In this document: piece after piece, positions 7,602-15,217 of the stretch
How the letters are laid out: every line of letters starts with the position of its first letter
Numbering within the stretch: position 1 is the stretch's first letter
Origin: Gammaproteobacteria bacterium
GTDB taxonomy: Bacteria; Pseudomonadota; Gammaproteobacteria; Chromatiales; Chromatiaceae
DNA length: 21,772 bases
Direction: 5' to 3'
Assembly (NCBI GenBank): GCA_013041975.1
Contig: JABDQZ010000294.1
Coordinates: 1 to 21,772 of the forward strand
Made by a program: the position numbers and the translations under genes
The notes under the pieces: model-generated
The model's database searches: none
Seen by the model: only the letters and a program-made list of their open reading frames with translations
What the model was told of the DNA's origin: nothing

Positions 7602-8606
7602 CTAGCTGATTTTATAATTTATAGCAATCAGGCTATCAATGCATTTCTGACACGTCTTGTTATTTAACATTATTTCCGAATTAAACGGTGTCAGATTTAT
7701 CTTATCAGAAATAATTTGAGCTTTAGCCAGGGTATTCGCAATGTATAAATTAACATGCAAATCTGATGATGTTTTGGATGTATCTGTATTCACTATTGCT
7801 GAAAATGCATTGACTATTCTGTCTGACATCGACCAGGATTTCGCAATTTCTAAAGAAATTATCTGGCACAGATTATCAAATACCTTGAGGAATTGACGAG
7901 AATGCGGTGCTTCCGACGCATCAAACTCACTATCCAATACTTTCAAACCTATCGTCAGCCCCAGGTTTTGTAATAAGCCAGCAAGATAAGCGTGAAATTT
8001 ATTTTCATCATCATCTTCACATAGATTAAACACAGCAATAGAAACTTTTTCAGAGAGCTCCCAAGTCAGACCAGAAGAAAGCTGGGTAAAATGCCCACCT
8101 TTTGCACTAAGTATTGGTTTTAATAATGCGCAAGTTACCAGGCGCTGAAGCCCTGCGCGCCCTATGATCACAGTGGCTTGTTCCAGACTGGTGATTTTTT
8201 CTTTGGTCTTATATATAGGACTATTGGTTAATCTTATGACATCGGCCACAAGGACAGGGTCTTCTTCAATGATATTAGCTACATCAAGAGCTGTAGAATT
8301 ATCAGCTTTTAAAACACTCATGATTTTAGGCAGTATCAGCGGCAGCCTCGGCATTTTCTTTTGCAATTCTGTTTTATTTTTTATTAAGTTATTTAATCGA
8401 ATTATGCTGCTTTTTTCAAAGCTGTTTAAATCAACATCCAATTGGGAATGAACACCCAGCAGTAGACTAAAAAACTGTTCGTCAATCTCTTTTATTTTAG
8501 TTTCTCTATCTTCAGTGCTAATCAAGAGATTAGGAGGAAAAGTATCTTCTCTCTCCTTGTTACCTGTTGTTGGCTTTTTATTGAATAGCTTTCTAAAATT
8601 AATCAT
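7602..8606 (-). CDS. HDOD domain protein
   Basis: A 334-residue protein. Residues 1-80 are polar and of unknown function. An HDOD domain runs from about 84 to 290, with typical stretches MPRLPLILPKIM, IIEEDPVLVADVIRLTNSP and ITSLEQATVIIGRAGLQRLV. HDOD proteins are non-enzymatic HD-superfamily relatives that act as adaptors in signalling, often for motility, chemotaxis or c-di-GMP pathways. No receiver, GGDEF or kinase domain is fused here. The coding sequence is AT-rich. It lies on the same strand as the HD-GYP gene, 255 bases upstream of it, so co-transcription is uncertain. A palindrome CGGTAT-TAAT-ATACCG lies at 8654-8669, just upstream of its start. The partner cannot be named. Confidence 0.85.
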   Translation of the reverse strand: MINFRKLFNKKPTTGNKEREDTFPPNLLISTEDRETKIKEIDEQFFSLLLGVHSQLDVDLNSFEKSSIIRLNNLIKNKTELQKKMPRLPLILPKIMSVLKADNSTALDVANIIEEDPVLVADVIRLTNSPIYKTKEKITSLEQATVIIGRAGLQRLVTCALLKPILSAKGGHFTQLSSGLTWELSEKVSIAVFNLCEDDDENKFHAYLAGLLQNLGLTIGLKVLDSEFDASEAPHSRQFLKVFDNLCQIISLEIAKSWSMSDRIVNAFSAIVNTDTSKTSSDLHVNLYIANTLAKAQIISDKINLTPFNSEIMLNNKTCQKCIDSLIAINYKIS

Positions 8607-8719
8607 ATTGGATAAAACACTCTTGAGTTAAATGTAACTAAAGATGACTGACTCGGTATTAATATACCGTAAGTATGGTTGTTGATTTATAGATTTATTA
8701 AACAACTTTTAAAGTCAGA

Positions 8720-8754
8720 AAATAAAAACGGCCTACGATAAATCGTAAGCCGTT
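8720..8754 (-). terminator. Intrinsic terminator of tRNA-Phe (minus strand)
   Basis: Arms 8727-8739 and 8742-8754 pair as AACGGC/GCCGTT and TACGAT/ATCGTA with one internal mismatch. On the minus strand the hairpin is followed by a T-rich run (complement of 8720-8728). It begins 9 bases after the end of the tRNA. Confidence 0.75.
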
Positions 8755-8763
8755 GATAAATTA

Positions 8764-8839
<76 letters not shown>

Positions 8840-8905
8840 CTAAATAGGTATGATTTCTCAGAGCGGCGTATTAAAGCCGTTGTTCGCTTAATAGTCAAGT
8901 CTGCT

Positions 8906-9175
8906 CTATTCAGGCGCAACAAAATCAGGAGGAGGCGCAGAACCTTCCCCAAAGAAAAACTTCTCCATTTCAGTTTCAAGAAACTGCCGGCTTTTGGGGT
9001 CAATGGGACTTAAGCGGTGCTCATTGAGCAACATCGTCTGAAACTTGAGCCATTCCTGCCAGCCTTGTTTGGAGACATTTTCGAAAATTTTCTGCCCCAG
9101 TTCACCCGGATAAGTCGGGCGCTCAAGCCCTTCAGCTTCTTTTTTCAGCTTGACGCAATTTACCATTCGAGTCAC
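8906..9175 (-). CDS. yggX: YggX family Fe(II)/oxidative damage protection protein
   Basis: An 89-residue protein with the family's full-length pattern: the N-terminus has NCVKLKKEAEGLERP, including the conserved Cys7, followed by YPGELGQKIFENVSK and WQEWLKFQTMLLNE. YggX proteins are small cytosolic factors linked to iron trafficking and protection of Fe-S clusters from oxidants. The gene starts 14 bases after mutY, the same pairing as in Escherichia coli. This suggests co-expression with MutY, itself an Fe-S enzyme repairing oxidative damage. The C-terminal APPPDFVAPE tail is a slightly longer disordered end. Confidence 0.95.
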   Translation of the reverse strand: MTRMVNCVKLKKEAEGLERPTYPGELGQKIFENVSKQGWQEWLKFQTMLLNEHRLSPIDPKSRQFLETEMEKFFFGEGSAPPPDFVAPE

Positions 9176-9189
9176 GAAATTCTCCTTGT

Positions 9190-10239
9190 TTAATCTGCTT
9201 CTTCCAGTAGTTTAGTTACCGGGGCAGCAAGCCCCAGTTGCTCTTTACTGCCGTGTTTATACCAGAGTGTTTCATTATCAGCTATAAAGTCATTTTCATA
9301 ACCATTGAAGTGGCAGGTGAATGGAAAAATATCCAGATGATAATGACTGAAAGTATGCCGACGTATGGGCAAAGGCTCTGACAGACTGATATTAATACCC
9401 AGTTGAGTTTTTGTTTCTGAAGTTAACTTTGACTGTTGTACCTCGTTCAACTCCGGCAGACTCCATAGCCCACCCCAAATACCCGCAGGAGGCCGCTTTT
9501 GCAGCAAAATTGCCCCTTGATCATTTTTGATTAAAAGCATTATCGTCTTTTTTACCGGCAAGGCTTTTTTAGGCTTTTTACCCGGGTAGTTACTCCAGTT
9601 GCCACTTTTGTAAGCACCACATTGGTTATTCAAAGGACAATTGTCACATGCAGGTGAACCACGTGTACAAACCATAGACCCCAGATCCATCATGCTCTGA
9701 TTAAAACTTGCCGTTTCCTGTCGGGGGGTGACTTTTTCAGATATCTGCCACAATTGTTTTAAAACCGAAGCTTTACCTGGCCAGCCTCCTACCTCAAAAC
9801 AGCGCGCCAGGACACGTTTTACATTGCCATCAAGGATCGGGAAATAAAGACCTCTGGAAAGTGACAGAATTGCACCTGCTGTAGAACGACCGATGCCCGG
9901 CAGCTTCTCCATTTCATGGATCTCTTCAGGAAATTTTCCCTTGTAAACACTGGCTATTGTTTGTGCCGTTTTATGCAGATTTCTTGCCCTGGCGTAGTAA
10001 CCAAGACCGGACCAGTGATGCAACACCTCATCAACATTCGCTTCAGCCAGCTGCTGTATCGTCGGAAAGTTTTCCACAAACTTTTCAAAATAGGGAATGA
10101 CCGTTTTTACCTGTGTCTGTTGCAGCATAATTTCAGAAACCCAGACACGATATGGCGTCATCTGCTGCTGCCAGGGTAGATCCTTTCGGCCATGCGCCTT
10201 GCCCCAGAACAGCACTTTTTCAGAAAAACTTTCAGCCAT
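9190..10239 (-). CDS. mutY: Adenine DNA glycosylase MutY
   Basis: A 349-residue base-excision repair enzyme that removes adenine mispaired with 8-oxoguanine or guanine. The N-terminal HhH-GPD domain shows catalytic Glu36 (WVSEIMLQQTQV), the helix-hairpin-helix LPGIGRSTAG (113-122) and catalytic Asp137 (PILDGNVKRV). The [4Fe-4S] cluster ligands are Cys191, Cys198, Cys201 and Cys207, with the C-x6-C-x2-C-x5-C spacing of MutY. The C-terminal NUDIX-like domain, which reads 8-oxoG, includes PPAGIWGGLWSLPE and RHTFSHYHLD. Length is normal. It is the first gene of the mutY-yggX unit and diverges from thiS across only 63 bases. Confidence 0.97.
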   Translation of the reverse strand: MAESFSEKVLFWGKAHGRKDLPWQQQMTPYRVWVSEIMLQQTQVKTVIPYFEKFVENFPTIQQLAEANVDEVLHHWSGLGYYARARNLHKTAQTIASVYKGKFPEEIHEMEKLPGIGRSTAGAILSLSRGLYFPILDGNVKRVLARCFEVGGWPGKASVLKQLWQISEKVTPRQETASFNQSMMDLGSMVCTRGSPACDNCPLNNQCGAYKSGNWSNYPGKKPKKALPVKKTIMLLIKNDQGAILLQKRPPAGIWGGLWSLPELNEVQQSKLTSETKTQLGINISLSEPLPIRRHTFSHYHLDIFPFTCHFNGYENDFIADNETLWYKHGSKEQLGLAAPVTKLLEEAD

Positions 10240-10302
10240 GAATTACATTCTAATTTCTAAATTTCATTACAGGATGCCATCAAATACAGGTAGAATACAG
10301 CC

Positions 10303-10503
10303 ATGAATATCCAGTTAAATGGCCAGCCTAAGGAAGTCGCTGACAACATCACCATCACAGCCCTGCTGGAATCGATGGAACTGTATGGCAGGCGTATTGC
10401 TGTGGAAGTTAACGAAGAACTTGTAACCCGTAGCCAGTTCGGCTCACATCAGCTCAAGGAAAATGATGTGATTGAAATAGTACAAGCCATAGGTGGAGGC
10501 TGA
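10303..10503 (+). CDS. thiS: Sulfur carrier protein ThiS
   Basis: A 66-residue ubiquitin-fold protein starting MNIQLNGQPKEV and ending QAIGGG, with the C-terminal Gly-Gly that is adenylated and converted to thiocarboxylate to deliver sulfur for the thiamine thiazole ring. It is followed after 7 bases by thiG, its partner. A -10-like TAGAAT at 10291-10296 lies so close to the ATG that a leaderless transcript is possible; AGG at 10288-10290 is a weak, distant ribosome site. I see no TPP riboswitch in the 63 bases upstream. Confidence 0.95.
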   Translation: MNIQLNGQPKEVADNITITALLESMELYGRRIAVEVNEELVTRSQFGSHQLKENDVIEIVQAIGGG

Positions 10504-10510
10504 TAACCGC

Positions 10511-11293
10511 ATGACAGATAAACTCACAATTGCCGGCAAACAATACAACTCCCGCTTACTGGTCGGTACCGGAAAATACAAGGATATGGATGAAACCCAA
10601 CAGGCCATTGAAACCAGTGGCGCTGAAATCATTACCATTGCCGTACGTCGTACCAACATGGGACAGGATGCCAATGCAGCCAATATTCTGGATATCCTGC
10701 CACCTGACAAGTATACGATTCTGCCCAATACCGCGGGCTGTTACGATGTCAAAACGGCTGTTCGCACGCTTAAGCTGGCACGTGAATTACTGGATGGCCA
10801 CAACCTCTGCAAACTCGAAGTTCTGGGTGATGAAAAGACACTGTTCCCAGATGTCATGCAGACCCTGAAAGCCGCCGAAGAACTGGTGAAGGATGGCTTC
10901 GATATCATGGTGTATACCAATGACGATCCCATCATGGCGCGTGAATTTGAACAGATGGGCTGTGTTGCTGTGATGCCACTTGCCGCTCCCATAGGCTCTG
11001 GGTTGGGGATCCGCAACAAACTCAATATCATGACCATTGTTGAAAATGCCAATGTACCCGTACTGGTTGATGCCGGTGTTGGTACAGCTTCTGATGCTGC
11101 ACAGGCGATGGAACTCGGTTGTGATGGTGTACTGATGAATACAGCAATTGCCGCTGCTCAAAAACCGGTTATGATGGCTTCTGCCATGAAGAAAGCCATC
11201 CAGGCTGGACGTGAGGCTTACCTGGCCGGACGCATGCCAGCGAAACGCTTTGCTTCAGCGTCATCGCCGGTAGATGGTTTATTTTTTAGCTGA
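10511..11293 (+). CDS. thiG: Thiazole synthase ThiG
   Basis: A 260-residue TIM-barrel enzyme that condenses 1-deoxy-D-xylulose 5-phosphate, dehydroglycine and ThiS-thiocarboxylate into the thiazole phosphate. Diagnostic stretches are SRLLVGTGKYKD, ITIAVRRTN, KLEVLGDEKTLFPD (with the likely Schiff-base Lys101), MPLAAPIGSGLGI and VLVDAGVGTASDAAQAMELG. I chose the ATG at 10511 over an upstream GTG at 10493 because it gives the family N-terminus and has GGAGG about 11 bases upstream, inside the end of thiS. It is the second gene of thiS-thiG-trmB-fetAB. Confidence 0.97.
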   Translation: MTDKLTIAGKQYNSRLLVGTGKYKDMDETQQAIETSGAEIITIAVRRTNMGQDANAANILDILPPDKYTILPNTAGCYDVKTAVRTLKLARELLDGHNLCKLEVLGDEKTLFPDVMQTLKAAEELVKDGFDIMVYTNDDPIMAREFEQMGCVAVMPLAAPIGSGLGIRNKLNIMTIVENANVPVLVDAGVGTASDAAQAMELGCDGVLMNTAIAAAQKPVMMASAMKKAIQAGREAYLAGRMPAKRFASASSPVDGLFFS

Positions 11294-11299
11294 GTTTCC

Positions 11300-12004
11300 A
11301 TGAACGCTACAGCCGAGCCGAAACCAGGCAAACGACTGCGTGAAATCAAAAGCTTTGTTTTACGCCAGGGACGCCTGACCCCCGGCCAGCAGAAAGCCTT
11401 CGAAACACTCTGGCCACTGTATGGTATCGAATATCAAAAGCAGCTGCTTGACCTGAGTAAAACATTTTCCAACACCAACCCTGTTGTTCTCGAAATTGGC
11501 TTTGGTAACGGTGATTCGCTGGCACAAATGGCGCTTGATCAACCAGATACCAATTTTCTCGGCATTGAAGTTCACCGACCCGGGGTTGGACATCTGCTTT
11601 TACAAATCGAGAAATACCAGTTAAGCAACCTGCGCATCATCAGCCATGATGCTGTTGAAGTGATCAGGTATTGCCTGCAAGAAAACTGTCTTGAAGGTCT
11701 ACAGCTATTTTTCCCTGACCCCTGGCACAAAAAGCGCCATCATAAACGTCGTATTGTACAAGCGGCTTTTCTTGACCTGATTTCCAGAGTTATCAGGTCG
11801 GGCGGCTTTTTTCATGCGGCAACTGACTGGGAAAACTACGCCGAACATATCCGTGTTGCCATCACCGCTCATGCTGCGTTCGAAAACACATCGGCTGGAG
11901 GTTATGTCGACCGGCCTGCTTCAAGACCCCTGACCAAATTTGAACAACGTGGTCAAAAACTCGGGCACGGAGTCTGGGACATCCTTGCCATCAATAACAA
12001 GTAA
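11300..12004 (+). CDS. trmB: tRNA (guanine-N7-)-methyltransferase TrmB
   Basis: A 234-residue class I SAM-dependent methyltransferase that forms m7G46 in tRNA variable loops. The SAM-binding motif VVLEIGFGNGDSL is at 62-74, followed by FLGIEVHRPGVG and the family signature LQLFFPDPWHKKRHHKRR, which carries catalytic and tRNA-contacting residues. The C-terminus has RPLTKFEQRGQKLGHGVWD. It follows thiG by 6 bases and precedes the ABC transporter by 9 bases, so it is translated from the same message. The thiG-trmB order is seen in other gammaproteobacteria. Confidence 0.96.
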   Translation: MNATAEPKPGKRLREIKSFVLRQGRLTPGQQKAFETLWPLYGIEYQKQLLDLSKTFSNTNPVVLEIGFGNGDSLAQMALDQPDTNFLGIEVHRPGVGHLLLQIEKYQLSNLRIISHDAVEVIRYCLQENCLEGLQLFFPDPWHKKRHHKRRIVQAAFLDLISRVIRSGGFFHAATDWENYAEHIRVAITAHAAFENTSAGGYVDRPASRPLTKFEQRGQKLGHGVWDILAINNK

Positions 12005-12013
12005 GCGGCTATC

Positions 12014-12598
12014 GTGATTAGTGTCAAAAATCTTCACTCAGCACTTTTCAATCCTGTAAATTTTGAAGCAGCGCAAGGTCAATGCCTTTGCATTTATGGT
12101 GAATCAGGCAGCGGAAAAACATTGCTGTTGCGCGCCATCGCTGACCTTGATCCAAATGAAGGATCATTAGCGCTGGATAACCAGGCACGCAGCAACATCG
12201 GCGCTGATCAATGGCGTCGCCAGGTAACCTATCTGCCGGCAGAAAGTTTCTGGTGGCATACCCGGGTTGGCGAACATTTCGAAAGCAATGATACCGACTG
12301 GTCAATACTTGGTCTTTCACAACAGATAGCTGAATGGCAGATTTCTCGACTTTCCAGTGGTGAACGTCAACGCCTTGCCTTGTTACGAGCGCTAGATCAC
12401 AAACCGAAAGTCTTATTACTGGATGAAGTTACTGCCAACCTTGATGAAGAGAATACCCTGAAAGTCGAAGCCCTGATCAAATCCTGCCTTCAACAGGGGC
12501 TTATTGTGATCTGGGTTTCACATGACAAGGCACAGCGCAAACGTATGGCCGATCAGTCATTTGTCATTGATGAAACTGGCTTTCACAAGGAGGCCTGA
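12014..12598 (+). CDS. fetA: FetA-like ABC transporter ATP-binding protein
   Basis: A 194-residue nucleotide-binding subunit starting at GTG. The Walker A motif is GESGSGKT (29-36), the signature LSSGERQR (113-120) and Walker B KVLLLDEVT (132-140), with a switch-region SHDKAQRK near 170. The loop after the core strand reads YLPAES, so the usual Q-loop glutamine is Ala. The stop overlaps the ATG of the permease by one base, and an AAGGAGG for the permease lies inside its last codons. FetA (YbbL) with FetB (YbbM) is described as an iron-homeostasis exporter in E. coli; the substrate here is inferred from the pair. Confidence 0.85.
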   Translation: MISVKNLHSALFNPVNFEAAQGQCLCIYGESGSGKTLLLRAIADLDPNEGSLALDNQARSNIGADQWRRQVTYLPAESFWWHTRVGEHFESNDTDWSILGLSQQIAEWQISRLSSGERQRLALLRALDHKPKVLLLDEVTANLDEENTLKVEALIKSCLQQGLIVIWVSHDKAQRKRMADQSFVIDETGFHKEA

Positions 12599-13395
12599 TG
12601 GAACTGATCAGCTTATCTGTCCTGGACCTTTCACTGGCCGCCTGCCTGGTGGTTTTGCTGGCCATACTTTCCTGGCATCTACAACTTGGCCTTCAGAAAA
12701 CCCTGATCATTGCTGCCTCACGCAGTGTGATTCAGCTGACGCTGCTGGGTCTGGTACTCAAACAGCTCTTCCAACAGTCTTCATTGCCTTTAATTGGCTT
12801 GATTTCACTGATCATGCTGACGGTGGCCGGTTACGAGGTTATGGCCAGGCAGGGCAAGAAATTTAGCGGCTGGTGGGGCATGGGCATTGGTACCAGTTCC
12901 ATGTTTCTTTCATCATTCAGCATCACCCTGCTGGCACTGTTTACCATCATCAATGTTGATCCCTGGTATACACCCCAGTACCTGATTCCTTTACTCGGCA
13001 TGTTGCTTGGCAACACCATGAACGGCATAGCCGTTTCATTAAACAACCTGACCACGACAGCCCATACCCAGAAAGGCCAGATCGAGGCGCGTTTGATACA
13101 GGGACATACCTGGCAGGAAGCCATTACCCATATTCGTCGAGAGGCATTGAAATCTGGTCTGATACCGATTATTAATTCCATGACTACGGCCGGTATCGTT
13201 AGCCTCCCGGGGATGATGACCGGTCAGATTCTTGCAGGTAGCCCACCGATGGAAGCTGCAAAGTATCAATTACTGATTCTATTCATGATTGCTGCCGGTA
13301 CTGGACTGGGTAGTCTTGCGGCTGTGTGGATTGGCTCTGCGCGGTTATTTGATGAGAGACAGCGCTTACGACTGGACCGGTTAAAGAGCGGGTAA
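12598..13395 (+). CDS. fetB: FetB-like ABC transporter permease
   Basis: A 265-residue inner-membrane protein of the UPF0014/FetB (YbbM) family, with about seven hydrophobic helices. Recognisable conserved segments are ASRSVIQLTLLGLVL, YLIPLLGMLLGNTMNGIAVSLN, and PIINSMTTAGIVSLPGMMTGQILAG followed by a PPMEAAKYQ loop. The partner ATPase is encoded immediately before it, with a TGATG overlap. The family exports iron or acts in iron/oxidative stress tolerance. It is the last gene of the thiS-thiG-trmB-fetA-fetB unit and runs toward the small minus-strand gene at 13404; no clear terminator lies between. Confidence 0.87.
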   Translation: MELISLSVLDLSLAACLVVLLAILSWHLQLGLQKTLIIAASRSVIQLTLLGLVLKQLFQQSSLPLIGLISLIMLTVAGYEVMARQGKKFSGWWGMGIGTSSMFLSSFSITLLALFTIINVDPWYTPQYLIPLLGMLLGNTMNGIAVSLNNLTTTAHTQKGQIEARLIQGHTWQEAITHIRREALKSGLIPIINSMTTAGIVSLPGMMTGQILAGSPPMEAAKYQLLILFMIAAGTGLGSLAAVWIGSARLFDERQRLRLDRLKSG

Positions 13396-13403
13396 GGATA
13401 GCA

Positions 13404-13631
13404 TCAGGATTGTTTAGGTTGCTTATTGAGGCGAGTCAGCTTGATGATCAGCAACACCCACGGAGCACCATGCATCAACAAATCAAAAATATCGATGGGT
13501 TTTGATAAACTGCCATCAGCCAGCATTTTCAGTTTTTCCCAGACATGAGGTTCGGGTACAAATGGCGCCAACCCCAATAACAGTGATGCCATAATGAAAA
13601 AGCGAATATCGGTGCGGTCTATAAAATTCAT
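13404..13631 (-). CDS. Conserved small inner-membrane protein of unknown function
   Basis: A 75-residue protein with two hydrophobic segments: residues 11-25 (FFIMASLLLGLAPFV) and about 54-65 (APWVLLIIKL). Between them is a polar stretch EPHVWEKLKMLADGSLSKPIDIFDLLMHG. The pattern 'LGLAPFxPEPHxxEKLxML...PIDIFDLLxH' is one I associate with a widespread proteobacterial family that some databases label RND transporter, without evidence for transport. It starts 59 bases from, and opposite to, the DUF3301-type gene. Function unknown. Confidence 0.7.
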   Translation of the reverse strand: MNFIDRTDIRFFIMASLLLGLAPFVPEPHVWEKLKMLADGSLSKPIDIFDLLMHGAPWVLLIIKLTRLNKQPKQS

Positions 13632-13690
13632 GCGTGCATTTTAATGCAATTAGAGGCAGAGTAAAAACCTGGTTATTTTACGGACAACTT

Positions 13691-14059
13691 ATGTCAACTT
13701 TTCTAATCATCATTACCCTGGTTGCGCTTGCCTGGTTCTGGCTCGACAGTTCGCGCGCACGAGAACTTGCTGTCGGCATCTGCAGACAGGCCAGCGAGAA
13801 ATATGGTGTGCAGTTACTTGATGAGTCAGTCGCTTTGAAAAGCCTGGGTATACGCTGGCCCAATGAGGGCATGCGATTCAGAAGGGTTTATTCCTTTGAT
13901 TTCAGTCGTGATGGAGTAGAGCGCCTGAATGGGAATCTGGCTCTTGTTGGGATCAGCCTCGAATACCTCGATTTTGATTTTTCGATTATTGATGTCAACC
14001 AGCCAAAGCAGTCGAAAGCCGGGGATGTGATACCGATCAATAAGAACTATAAAGAATAA
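13691..14059 (+). CDS. DUF3301 domain membrane-anchored protein
   Basis: A 122-residue protein with one N-terminal transmembrane segment (about residues 3-20, FLIIITLVALAWFWLDSS). A conserved RARELAVGICRQASEKYGVQLLDESVALKSLGIRW region follows, then a beta-rich end with YSFDFSRDGVERLNGNLALVGI. This fits the DUF3301 family of gammaproteobacteria, whose role is unknown. An in-frame GTG at 13634 would add 19 residues but overlaps the start of the opposite gene. I prefer the ATG at 13691 because the family begins just before the membrane segment. It ends 2 bases from sspB, convergently. Confidence 0.75.
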   Translation: MSTFLIIITLVALAWFWLDSSRARELAVGICRQASEKYGVQLLDESVALKSLGIRWPNEGMRFRRVYSFDFSRDGVERLNGNLALVGISLEYLDFDFSIIDVNQPKQSKAGDVIPINKNYKE

Positions 14060-14061
14060 GT

Positions 14062-14457
14062 CTACTTGACTACCTTCAATGCGGGTCGGCCTTTTGGGGG
14101 TGGTGTTGGATCAGTATCGTCAGGATCATCGTCCTCATCTACGCCTTCCAACTCGTCCGGAAACAGCATACCCCTTCCATTCTCACGCGCATAGATCCCC
14201 AATACGGCAAGAGGCGGAATCATGACATCGGTTTCCTTACCGCCAAAGCGCGCATTGAAACTGATAATGTCATTCGTCATTTCAAGGTTCATGACCGCAG
14301 AGGGGTTGATGTTGAGAACAATCCGCCCTTCTTCGACAAACTGGCGCGGTACAGCGACATTTTCATAGTCGGCATCGACCAGCAGATGCGGTGTCAAGTC
14401 ATTATCCAGTAACCACTCATACAGGGCTCGAATAAGATACGGGCGATTGGAGGTCAT
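14062..14457 (-). CDS. sspB: ClpXP protease specificity-enhancing factor SspB
   Basis: A 131-residue adaptor that binds SsrA-tagged and other substrates and delivers them to ClpXP. The N-terminal dimer and substrate-binding domain shows NRPYLIRALYEWLLDN, LTPHLLVDA, IVLNINPSAVMNLE and ISFNARFGG, then PLAVLGIYARENG. An acidic Asp/Pro-rich linker follows, and the C-terminus GRPALKVVK is the ClpX-tethering motif. The linker is shorter than that of E. coli. It follows sspA by 17 bases, as in most gammaproteobacteria. Confidence 0.95.
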   Translation of the reverse strand: MTSNRPYLIRALYEWLLDNDLTPHLLVDADYENVAVPRQFVEEGRIVLNINPSAVMNLEMTNDIISFNARFGGKETDVMIPPLAVLGIYARENGRGMLFPDELEGVDEDDDPDDTDPTPPPKGRPALKVVK

Positions 14458-14474
14458 GAGTCCTGCTCAAAAAA

Positions 14475-15101
14475 TCAGGGGCGCATTTCCCGCTCTTCTT
14501 CGGTAAGGCTCTGCTGAAAGGCTTCCCGTTCGAATAAACGGTTGGCGTAATTATCAACATCCTTTGCCGCGGCAGGCGACAACTCAATACCCAGCATCGG
14601 CAGTCTCCATAGCAATGGAGCAATACTGGCATCAACTACCGAGAAGCTTTCACTCATGAAAAAGTCCATGGCCTTGAACACAGGTACCGTAGTGATCAGA
14701 CTTTCACGCAATTCCTTTCTTGCAGCAGCCGCACCCTTACCACCCTTGAGAATGGTCTCTACCTTGCTGTACCAGTCAGTATCGACACGATGCAGGTATA
14801 AACGTGAAGCCGCACGATTAACAGGATCAACTGGCAGCAATGGAGGATGCGGAAACCGTTCATCCAGATATTCCATGATGATTCTTGAATCATAAAGTGT
14901 CAGGTCACGATCAAGAATGGTCGGCAATGTGCCGTAGGGATTCATCTCAACAACATCTTCTGGTAAATCCAATGGATCAGCATCAACGATATCGACTGTG
15001 ACATTTTTTTCTGCCAGTACAAAACGCACCCGATGACAATGAATACTGCTTGGATCCGAGTACAAAGTCATAACTGATCGTTTATTTGCCACTACTGCCA
15101 T
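14475..15101 (-). CDS. sspA: Stringent starvation protein A (RNA polymerase-associated, GST fold)
   Basis: A 208-residue protein with a glutathione S-transferase fold. The N-terminal thioredoxin-like domain has MTLYSDPSSIHCHRVRFVLAEKNV and NPYGTLPTILDRDLTLYDSRIIMEYLDERFPHPPL, and a helical C-terminal domain ends in EEREMRP. SspA binds RNA polymerase and alters stationary-phase and stress transcription; it is not known as an active transferase. AGGAG lies 8 bases before the ATG. A strong terminator separates it from petC upstream, so sspAB should have its own promoter in 15102-15150, which I could not define confidently. Confidence 0.95.
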   Translation of the reverse strand: MAVVANKRSVMTLYSDPSSIHCHRVRFVLAEKNVTVDIVDADPLDLPEDVVEMNPYGTLPTILDRDLTLYDSRIIMEYLDERFPHPPLLPVDPVNRAASRLYLHRVDTDWYSKVETILKGGKGAAAARKELRESLITTVPVFKAMDFFMSESFSVVDASIAPLLWRLPMLGIELSPAAAKDVDNYANRLFEREAFQQSLTEEEREMRP

Positions 15102-15150
15102 TGATTACTCCTGCCTGATTATTACCAGGTTCACTGCTTTGATGATCGGT

Positions 15151-15194
15151 AAAACGAAAAAGGCGTACAGTATATCAGATAACTGTACGCCTTT
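15151..15194 (-). terminator. Strong intrinsic terminator after petC (minus strand)
   Basis: A 13-bp perfect stem, AAAGGCGTACAGT (15159-15171) with ACTGTACGCCTTT (15182-15194), is followed on the minus strand by TTTTCGTTTT. It closes the petABC operon 24 bases after the petC stop and insulates sspAB. Confidence 0.88.
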
Positions 15195-15217
15195 GTTGGA
15201 TGAAGACCGGACTGGAA

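Noticed and set aside
8164..8451. 95-codon open frame antisense to the HDOD gene
   Set aside because: It lies entirely inside a clear domain-bearing gene and encodes no recognisable protein; it is an antisense shadow.
10493..10510. GTG start for thiG inside thiS
   Set aside because: ATG 10511 gives the usual ThiG N-terminus and has GGAGG upstream, which itself overlaps the GTG.
10787..11161. 124-codon frame antisense to thiG
   Set aside because: thiG is certain on the plus strand; the antisense frame has no ribosome site and no family features.
13634..13690. GTG start giving a longer DUF3301-type protein
   Set aside because: It adds 19 residues before the membrane segment, overlaps the opposite gene's start region and lacks a ribosome site; ATG 13691 fits the family better.
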